Positions 58,189 to 64,000 of a stretch of DNA of 64,000 bases are shown piece by piece (positions within the stretch are counted from its first letter, which is position 1; each line of letters opens with the position of its first letter). Below the pieces are notes generated by a model. That model searched no databases, was not told the origin of the DNA, and saw only the letters and a program-made list of their open reading frames with translations. Source of the stretch: CAIQQQ01 sp037445025 (lineage in GTDB: Bacteria > Pseudomonadota > Alphaproteobacteria > Acetobacterales > Acetobacteraceae); NCBI GenBank assembly GCA_037445025.1, contig JBBILI010000004.1, forward strand, positions 62,001 through 126,000, in the 5' to 3' direction. The translations under genes and the position numbers were made by a program.

Positions 58189-59029
58189 GGTAGCGCCTTG
58201 GAATGACGGTGTTGGACAAGGTGGTCAGCAGCAGTGTCACGGCCATGAGGATGAAGGCGAGGGCGGCCGAGAACGGCCAGTTGCTGTTGGTGCTGAACTC
58301 GGTGAACACCAGCGGCGCCATCATCTTGAAGCGCGGCCCGCCCAGCAGCACCGGCGTGGCGAAGGCGTTCATGCCGAGGATGAAGGACAGGATCGCAGCG
58401 ATCGACACGCCGGGCAGCGCCAGCGGCCAGACCACGCGCCAGAACGCCCGGGCCGGTGCCGCGCCCAGGCCCTGGGCGGCCTCGGTGAGCCGGACATCGA
58501 TGCCCTCGAACACGCTCTGCAGCGTCAGCACCATGAACGGCAGGTTGACCGACAGCGTGCCGATGATGACCGCCGCGGTGGTGAACATCAGGTCCACCCT
58601 GAAGCCGAACGGGGCGGCCAGCGTGTCGAGCACACCGTCGCGGGCCAGCAGGATCATCCAGCCCAGCGTGCGGATGGTGCTGCCGATGAACAGCGGCAGG
58701 ATCACCAGCAGCATCCACAGCGACTTCCACCGGCTGCCGGTGCGGGCCAGACGCCAGGCCAGCGGCAGGCCGAGTGCGACGCACAGCACCGTCACCAGCG
58801 TGGCCACGGCGATGGTGGTGCGCATCACCTCCCAGTAGAACGACTCGACGAAGAAACGCCGGTAGTTCTCCAGCGTCACCATCTCGATCATCAGCTCGAC
58901 CGGATCGAACCGGTTGAGACTGTCGCGAAACAGCAGGGCGAGCGGGGCGGCCAGCATCAGCAGCACCACGCAGGTGGCCGGCCCCAGCAGGCCGGCGGCC
59001 GCGGCCGCCTGCGTGGGCGTGCGGCTCAT
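58181..59029 (-). CDS. ABC transporter permease (PotC/PotB-like)
   Basis: A 282-aa inner-membrane permease with about six helices and the EAA loop LTEAAQGLGAAPARAFWRVVWPLALPG (residues about 180-205) that docks to the ATPase. It belongs to the spermidine/putrescine-type importer group (COG1176/1177), whose members also take up amino-sugar, opine or peptide-like cations. ATG 59029 overlaps the stop of the binding-protein gene (ATGA). Confidence 0.93.
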   Translation of the reverse strand: MSRTPTQAAAAAGLLGPATCVVLLMLAAPLALLFRDSLNRFDPVELMIEMVTLENYRRFFVESFYWEVMRTTIAVATLVTVLCVALGLPLAWRLARTGSRWKSLWMLLVILPLFIGSTIRTLGWMILLARDGVLDTLAAPFGFRVDLMFTTAAVIIGTLSVNLPFMVLTLQSVFEGIDVRLTEAAQGLGAAPARAFWRVVWPLALPGVSIAAILSFILGMNAFATPVLLGGPRFKMMAPLVFTEFSTNSNWPFSAALAFILMAVTLLLTTLSNTVIPRRYRA

Positions 59030-60063
59030 GTGTGCTCGATCGATTTCTGCCACCAGTCATGCTCCACGCCCACCGCCTTGGCGGTGACGGCGTATTCCGG
59101 CGGCACCATCTTCGGCTCCGGCGCGGGCAGCGCCAGCTGCTGGGCGACCTTGCCGGTGAGGGTGGCGTTGGTGACGGTCGGCAGGTAGCCCATGTTGGCG
59201 GCGAAGCCGAGCTGCGCCTGCGGCTCCAGCATGGCGTTGAGATAGGCGAACGCCGCCTCCTTATTGGGGGCGTTCTTGGGGATGACCATGCCGGAGACGT
59301 AGAGAATGCAGCCTTCCTTGGGGAAGGCGGCGGCGACGGGAATGCCGGCGTTCTGCCACATGGCGATGCGGGCCAGCCACATGATGCCGACATCGATCTC
59401 GCCGGTTTTGAACGGCGGGCCGCCGGCATCGGTGGTGGGATACAGCCGCATGCCCTGGCCGTTCAACCTGGTCATGAATTCGCGGGCCTTGGCGAAGTCG
59501 GTGGTGGTGCCGGACGTGAACAGGCTGGCGCCCATCATGGCGTAGAAGAAATTGGCGGTGGGGAAGCCGAAGCGGCCCTTGAAGCGGTCGTCGAACAGGT
59601 CGCCGAAGCTGGTCGGCGGCTCCTTCACCCGGTCGGGGCTGTAGCTGAGGATCTGCGGGCTCCAGATATGCGGGGCGAAGGTGGAGGTGCCGAGACCGGT
59701 TTTGACATGGGCGAGGTTGGGGATCTTGGCCGGGGTCAGCTCCTCCAGCACGCCGGCCTCGCCGAGCAGATAGCCCTGCACGGCGCTGACGCAGGCGACA
59801 TCCATCGGCCCGCGCGGCAGCTTGCGGGTGGCGATGAGCTTGCTGGCGCGCACCACCTCGTCATTGGCGATGTCGGCCACCGAGGCGATGCCCTGTTTGC
59901 TCAGCAGCGGGGTTTCGATGTTCTCCATCATCAGCCGCTGATAGTCGCCGCCCCAGGTGCCCAGCACGAAGCTCTGGTCGGCGCGGGCGCGGGTGCTGTC
60001 GATGATGAAGGGGGTGGCGAGCGCGGTGGCGATGACGGTCCGGCGCGAAACGATGTCACGCAT
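59026..60063 (-). CDS. ABC transporter substrate-binding protein (PotD-like, Tat signal)
   Basis: A 345-aa periplasmic binding protein with a short twin-arginine leader (SRRTVIATALATPFIIDS), unusual for this family, which mostly uses Sec. The mature protein has the PotD/Fbp-type layout with FVLGTWGGDYQRLM near residue 32, APHIWSPQILSYSPDRVKEP and VIPKNAPNKEAAFAYLNAML. The substrate is probably a polyamine-like or peptide-derived compound. It overlaps the ATPase gene by 8 bp. Confidence 0.92.
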   Translation of the reverse strand: MRDIVSRRTVIATALATPFIIDSTRARADQSFVLGTWGGDYQRLMMENIETPLLSKQGIASVADIANDEVVRASKLIATRKLPRGPMDVACVSAVQGYLLGEAGVLEELTPAKIPNLAHVKTGLGTSTFAPHIWSPQILSYSPDRVKEPPTSFGDLFDDRFKGRFGFPTANFFYAMMGASLFTSGTTTDFAKAREFMTRLNGQGMRLYPTTDAGGPPFKTGEIDVGIMWLARIAMWQNAGIPVAAAFPKEGCILYVSGMVIPKNAPNKEAAFAYLNAMLEPQAQLGFAANMGYLPTVTNATLTGKVAQQLALPAPEPKMVPPEYAVTAKAVGVEHDWWQKSIEHT

Positions 60064-61144
60064 GCTGGGTGATCCTTTGGCTGCTGGGGATGGGATGATC
60101 GGCGTCGTCGAACAGGCATTCGCCGGTCGCGGGCCAGGTGAGGGAGACGGTGGCGCCGGCGGCCAGGCGCGGGGTGGCGCCGGGGCCGGAGGAGGCGCCG
60201 CGGACGAGCAGCTGGGTCTGCGCGTCGAGCGAGACGACATGCTCGACGGTGGCGCCCATGTAGGAGGACAGGAGCACGGTGCCGCGGACCTGGCCGGTCT
60301 CGGCCAGCGCGATCCGTTCGGGGCGCAGGGCGAGCGTCGCGGCGCCCGTGCTGCCGTAACGTCCGGCGAGGGCGACGGCGGTTCCGGCCTCGGTGCGGAA
60401 CACCGCGCCGTCATGGCGTCCGGACAGGATGTTGCTGTTGCCAATGAAGCGGGCCACGAAGGGGGTGGCCGGCCGCTCGTACAGATCCTCCTGGGCGCCG
60501 ACCTGCTGCACCCGCCCGTCGCGCATCACCACCAGGCGGTCGGCCATCGCCATCGCCTCGTGCTGGTCGTGGGTGACCATGATGGTGGTGAGCCTGCGGT
60601 CCTGCTGCAGCAGCCGGATTTCGCGGGCGACGCCCTGGCGCAGCTCGGCGTCGAGATTGGACAGCGGCTCGTCGAGCAGCAGCAGCTTGGGGTGGATGGC
60701 GAGCGCGCGGGCGATGGCGACGCGCTGCTGCTGGCCGCCGGAGAGTTGGCGGGGCAGGCGGGCGGCGAAGGGGGTCAGCTTGACGAGGTCCAGCATCTCG
60801 GCGACGCGGGCCTGGCACTCCGCGCGTTTCAGGCCGCGCATCTCCAGCCCGAAGGCGACGTTGCGGGCCACGCTGAGATGGGGGAACAGCGCGTAGTTCT
60901 GAAACACCATGCCCATTTCGCGCTTATGCGCCGGCAGGGCGCCGATCGAGCGGCCTTCGAGCACGATGTCGCCGGCCGATGCGTCGACGAAGCCCGCGAT
61001 CATGCGCAGCGTGGTGGTTTTGCCGCAGCCGGAGGGGCCGAGCAGCACGATCATCTCGCCCTGGGTGATGTCGAGGCTGACAGCGTCGGCCGCCAGGGTT
61101 TCGCCGAAGCGCTTGGTGAGGCCTTCGAGGCGCAGATAGCTCAT
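60056..61144 (-). CDS. ABC transporter ATP-binding protein (PotA-like)
   Basis: A 362-aa ATPase. Seen: Walker A GPSGCGKTT near residue 36, Q-loop FQNYALFPHLSVARNVAFG near 82, signature LSGGQQQRVAIARAL near 132, Walker B LLLLDEPLSNLD, H-loop VTHDQ, and a C-terminal TOBE-like regulatory domain. It drives uptake by the two permeases. ATG 61144 overlaps the upstream permease stop (ATGA). Confidence 0.95.
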   Translation of the reverse strand: MSYLRLEGLTKRFGETLAADAVSLDITQGEMIVLLGPSGCGKTTTLRMIAGFVDASAGDIVLEGRSIGALPAHKREMGMVFQNYALFPHLSVARNVAFGLEMRGLKRAECQARVAEMLDLVKLTPFAARLPRQLSGGQQQRVAIARALAIHPKLLLLDEPLSNLDAELRQGVAREIRLLQQDRRLTTIMVTHDQHEAMAMADRLVVMRDGRVQQVGAQEDLYERPATPFVARFIGNSNILSGRHDGAVFRTEAGTAVALAGRYGSTGAATLALRPERIALAETGQVRGTVLLSSYMGATVEHVVSLDAQTQLLVRGASSGPGATPRLAAGATVSLTWPATGECLFDDADHPIPSSQRITQHA

Positions 61145-61962
61145 GTCAGCACCTGGCCGATCCGCACCAGCCGGTCCATCGCCAGCAGCGCCACGGCCAC
61201 GATCACCATCTGCGCCACGGCCACGGCCGCCACCAGCGGATCGGTGTGGTAGGTGAGGTAGTTCAGCACCGAGACGGGCAGGGTGGTCATGCCCGGCGCC
61301 ACCAGGAAGAGATTGATCTCCAGATTCTCGAACGAGATGATGAAGGCGAACAGACCGGCGGCGACGATGCCGGGCCGCATGGCCGGCAATGTCACCCGCC
61401 AGATCACCATCAGCGGGTTGGCGCCGAGGCTGGCCGCCGCCTCCTCGGTGGTGCGCTCGTGGTTGGTCAGGCTCGCCAGGCACAGGCGGATCACCCAGGG
61501 TGTGGTGATCAGCAGATGCGCCAGCATCAGCAGTTCGAGCGAGCCGGCCAGGGTGACGCCGGTGACCTCCTCGATCCAGATCGCCAGCACGTAGATGGCC
61601 AGGCCCACGGCGATGCCCGGAATGGTCAGCGGCGAGAGCAGGAAGGTGGCCAGCGCGTCGCGGCCGCGGAACCGGTAGCGCGACAGGCCGATGCCGGCCG
61701 GAATGCCCACCGCCAGCGACAGCACGATGGCGGCGAGCGCGATGCGCAGGCTGGTGAAGATCGCCGCGCCGAACTTGGCCATGATCTGGCCGTACCAGAC
61801 CAGCGTGTAGCCGCGCGGCGGGAAGACGATCATCTGTTCGTTGAACACGCTGAGATACAGCGTCAGCAGCAGCGGCAGGAAGATCGCGGCGGCACCCAGC
61901 ACCAGCAGGACCGTCATCACCGCACGGCCGGCGCGGTCGGGCCAGCCGTCAGACGCCGACAT
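61141..61962 (-). CDS. ABC transporter permease (PotB/PotC-like), second subunit
   Basis: A 273-aa permease with about six helices and the EAA loop TTEEAAASLGANPLMVIWRV near residues 185-205. It pairs with the other permease as the heterodimeric membrane channel. ATG 61962 lies 14 bp inside the end of the M24 peptidase gene; an in-frame GTG at 61977 is a possible earlier start. Neither has a strong ribosome site, which fits translation by coupling. Confidence 0.92.
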   Translation of the reverse strand: MSASDGWPDRAGRAVMTVLLVLGAAAIFLPLLLTLYLSVFNEQMIVFPPRGYTLVWYGQIMAKFGAAIFTSLRIALAAIVLSLAVGIPAGIGLSRYRFRGRDALATFLLSPLTIPGIAVGLAIYVLAIWIEEVTGVTLAGSLELLMLAHLLITTPWVIRLCLASLTNHERTTEEAAASLGANPLMVIWRVTLPAMRPGIVAAGLFAFIISFENLEINLFLVAPGMTTLPVSVLNYLTYHTDPLVAAVAVAQMVIVAVALLAMDRLVRIGQVLT

Positions 61963-63166
61963 GGAACGGATCGTCACAGGAATGGGCGGGGGGTGTGAAC
62001 CAGGCCGGGCCCTGGTCTGTCATGTAGATGTGGTCCTCAAGCCGGACGCCGAACTCGCCGTAGATGCAGATGGTCGGCTCGTCGGAGAAGCACATGCCGG
62101 GGACCAGAATCGTGCGGTCGCCGCGCACGATGTAGGGCTCCTCATGCACGTCGAGCCCCACGCCGTGGCCGGTGCGGTGCGGCAGGCCGGGCAGGGCGTA
62201 GTCGCGGCCGAAGCCTGCCGCCTCGATCACGCCGCGGGCGGCGGCGTCCACCGCCTCGCACGGGGCGCCGAGCCGGGCGGCGGCGAAGGCGGCCAGCTCG
62301 GCTTCTTTCTCCACGTTCCAGACCGCGCGCTGGCGGGCGGTGGGTTCGCCGAAGACGTAGCTGCGGGTGATGTCGGACTGGTAGCCGTGCAGGGGGGCGC
62401 CGATATCGACCAGCACCATGTCGCCGTCCTGCAGCGTCTGCGGGTAGGGCACGCCGTGGGGATAGGCTGTTGGTTCTCCAAAAAGAACGATGCAGAAGGT
62501 GAACACCGGGTCCATGCCCATGCGGGCGTGGGCGGCCTTGACGAAGGCCTCGACCTCGGTGGTGGTGATGCCGGTGTGCAGGATGCGGGCGACGGCCTTG
62601 TGGACCTCGAGCGTGGCGCCCATGGCGGTGCGGATCAGTGCGATCTCGGCGGGCGACTTCACCATGCGGCAGGGCGCGATCACCTCGGCGGCGTTGATGA
62701 AGTCGAACGCGTTGCCGGCGCGGCGCAGACCGTCGAAGGTGAAGAACGGGGTGGCGGGATCGACGGCGATGGTGCCGTTCGGGTATCCCAACGAGCGCAC
62801 CGTATCGATCACCAGCGCGGTCGGGCTCTCGTGCTCCTGCCAGCATCTTATGTCGCCATCGAGCACCAGCATGGTGCGCAGCTTGGCCTCCTCGAAGGCA
62901 GGCGAGATGTAGACCGGCGGACCCTCGGCCGGAATGATCACCCCATGCAGCCGTTCCGAGCCGCGCAGGCGCAGGCCGGTGAAGTAGAAGGTGCTGGTCG
63001 AGGCATCGAGATGCAGGGCCTGCACGCCGCGCGCCTTCATCTCACCCTGCACCCGGGCCACGCGCGCGCACAGCTCGGCAGGCCCGATCGGCGTGGCCTG
63101 GTCGCGGATGCTGACCATCCGGTCCAGTTCGGCCGCCATCGTCGAGCCACCAACGCCCAGGGTCAT
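61949..63166 (-). CDS. M24-family Xaa-Pro peptidase
   Basis: A 405-aa pita-bread metallopeptidase. All five metal ligands are seen: Asp in MVLVDIGAP, Asp in YQSDITRSYV, His in TGHGVGLDVHEEPY, Glu in CFSDEPTI and Glu in GVRLEDHIYM. An N-terminal creatinase-like domain precedes them. First gene of the transporter operon, so it probably trims an imported Xaa-Pro compound or creatine-like substrate. ATG 63166 follows GGAG; GTG 63181 and ATG 63139 are alternatives. Confidence 0.93.
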   Translation of the reverse strand: MTLGVGGSTMAAELDRMVSIRDQATPIGPAELCARVARVQGEMKARGVQALHLDASTSTFYFTGLRLRGSERLHGVIIPAEGPPVYISPAFEEAKLRTMLVLDGDIRCWQEHESPTALVIDTVRSLGYPNGTIAVDPATPFFTFDGLRRAGNAFDFINAAEVIAPCRMVKSPAEIALIRTAMGATLEVHKAVARILHTGITTTEVEAFVKAAHARMGMDPVFTFCIVLFGEPTAYPHGVPYPQTLQDGDMVLVDIGAPLHGYQSDITRSYVFGEPTARQRAVWNVEKEAELAAFAAARLGAPCEAVDAAARGVIEAAGFGRDYALPGLPHRTGHGVGLDVHEEPYIVRGDRTILVPGMCFSDEPTICIYGEFGVRLEDHIYMTDQGPAWFTPPAHSCDDPFHVGV

Positions 63167-63254
63167 CCACACCGCTCCCACTGTTCGTGGGTATCCTGCG
63201 TTGCGTCACACGCTGGGCACAAGTGGGTTTGCGCAAGGGGCCTTGGAAGGAAGC

Positions 63255-63368
63255 GGTTCTTTTTTGAAAAAAAGAACCAAAAAACTTCCTGACGGCTGAC
63301 GCACCCCTCCGGAGAGAGGTCCACTCAAACGAATAAAAGTCTTTTGCTTCTTTTCTTCAGAAAAGAAG
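63255..63368. repeat. Structured intergenic repeat, copy I
   Basis: Hairpin 2 at 63255-63278 (arms GGTTCTTTTTT/AAAAAAGAACC), core CCTCCGGAGAGAGG, hairpin 1 at 63347-63368 (arms CTTCTTTTCT/AGAAAAGAAG). The stop codon of the Hint gene at 63357 lies inside hairpin 1. It sits between tandem minus-strand genes. Confidence 0.85.
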
Positions 63369-64000
63369 TGCTTTCTTGTCCGAAACAACCTGCCGCAGCC
63401 GCGCCCGTATCGCCTCCAGCTCCACCCCCTGGGTCAGCCGCGGCGCACACGGCACCATCACCCCCGACGCCTGCGGCGCATCGGCGGCATTGTCGAACAC
63501 GGCGTGGTCCTCGTCATCGAGATAGCTCTCCGCCGGCAGCCCCTCGGCGAGCAGAATGTCATGCGCGTCCAGGCGAACATGAAAATACGTCACCGTGTCC
63601 CAATCGACGGGCGCGATCGTGCTGCTGTTCACCAGGTGCTTCACCGGCACCAGCACCCCGTCCACGAACACGGCATGCTCGGGCGACAGCACCAGGTCCC
63701 GCAGCGGGAGCCCAGGGCCAAAGCACCCGGCCGCCACGCGGATCGGCCGCACCGCCGCAGGCGTCGCATGGCCGGCCACTTCGATCGACCGGTGCCCCAC
63801 CCAGGTGATACAAGCCGAACCGCCGCGAGCCAGGGTCACGCGTGTGCCTGCCGTGAGCTGCTCCACCGCAACGGGGCCGGCCTCACACGCGATCAGCGTG
63901 CCACGGGCAAAGCAGGCGGTGTAGGGCGTGTTGACGATCGTGTAGGTCTGGAAAGTGGTGCCGCCGAGCAGGGCGCCGTTGAGTTTGCCAGCGGCATTGT
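63357..64000 (-). CDS. Hint-domain (Hint_2) protein, partial (N-terminus off right edge)
   Basis: At least 213 codons, open at base 64000. The visible part ends a passenger (NAAGKLNGALLGGTTFQTYT), then the Hint start TACFARGTLIACEAGPVAVE with the Cys nucleophile, LRDLVLSPEHAVFVDGVLVP and a C-terminal tail. It is clearly homologous to the Hint protein at 12982-13827: both share the LSPEHA block, a GxLIPV/GVLVPV strand and the TYxHxxLDAHDxxLAExLP region. The last residues (KKALLF) are encoded within repeat copy I. Confidence 0.87.
   Translation of the reverse strand, partial: NAAGKLNGALLGGTTFQTYTIVNTPYTACFARGTLIACEAGPVAVEQLTAGTRVTLARGGSACITWVGHRSIEVAGHATPAAVRPIRVAAGCFGPGLPLRDLVLSPEHAVFVDGVLVPVKHLVNSSTIAPVDWDTVTYFHVRLDAHDILLAEGLPAESYLDDEDHAVFDNAADAPQASGVMVPCAPRLTQGVELEAIRARLRQVVSDKKALLF

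Overview
The window looks like chromosomal DNA from a high-GC alphaproteobacterium, most likely a member of the Acetobacteraceae (Rhodospirillales). I base this on the formate dehydrogenase accessory gene set, a gluconate/fructose-dehydrogenase-type membrane oxidase with a cytochrome c subunit, Hint-domain secreted proteins, a helix-turn-helix domain fused to CarA, and abundant T-rich hairpin intergenic repeats. No search was run, so the lineage is an inference. I saw no phage, insertion sequence, CRISPR array, tRNA or rRNA.

Layout. (1) 1-11.5 kb is a formate dehydrogenase locus: a divergent ferredoxin-like protein running off the left edge, a six-gene chain joined by 4-bp overlaps (ligase-like protein, DUF6505, DUF6352, an unexpected GT61 glycosyltransferase, DUF3305, DUF3306), then a palindrome-filled promoter region and HTH-TorD, a small Tat protein, FdhA, FdhB, cytochrome b and a 47-aa membrane protein. 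(2) 11.6-24 kb holds a MetE-like gene broken by one amber codon, a Hint protein, an Ldh2 dehydrogenase divergent from an SMP-30 lactonase, a sigma54-type two-component system with a Met/His-rich secreted protein behind a good sigma54 promoter match, and divergently a degenerate HtrA plus LuxR pair. SDR, SPFH/NfeD and a small membrane protein follow. (3) 24-30.3 kb: luciferase-like monooxygenase, DUF445 protein and a three-subunit FAD/cytochrome c dehydrogenase. (4) 30.9-38.2 kb: CtpA protease, class III aminotransferase, M20 hydrolase, TPR protein and two glycosyltransferases. (5) 38.2-50.4 kb is housekeeping: threonine ammonia-lyase, GreA, CarB, an intruding AAA ATPase, HTH-CarA, YqeY, DnaG, RpoD. 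(6) 50.6-63.2 kb: acetyltransferase, DUF6311 membrane protein, gamma-glutamyltransferase, amidohydrolase, and a tightly overlapping operon of M24 peptidase, spermidine/putrescine-type ABC transporter and CocE-like hydrolase. A second Hint protein runs off the right edge.

Two themes stand out. First, nine copies (six full, one compact, two half) of a structured repeat of about 115-130 bp sit only between convergent or tandem genes, never between divergent ones, and occupy every convergent gap that has room. They look like a dispersed family of bidirectional transcription terminators. Second, two unrelated proteins, a TorD chaperone and the CarA enzyme, each carry an N-terminal Cro/YdaS-like DNA-binding domain. 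In both cases a palindromic site fills the 17-bp spacer of a candidate promoter, for the gene itself or its divergent neighbour region, which suggests a chaperone and a metabolic enzyme acting as their own transcriptional regulators.
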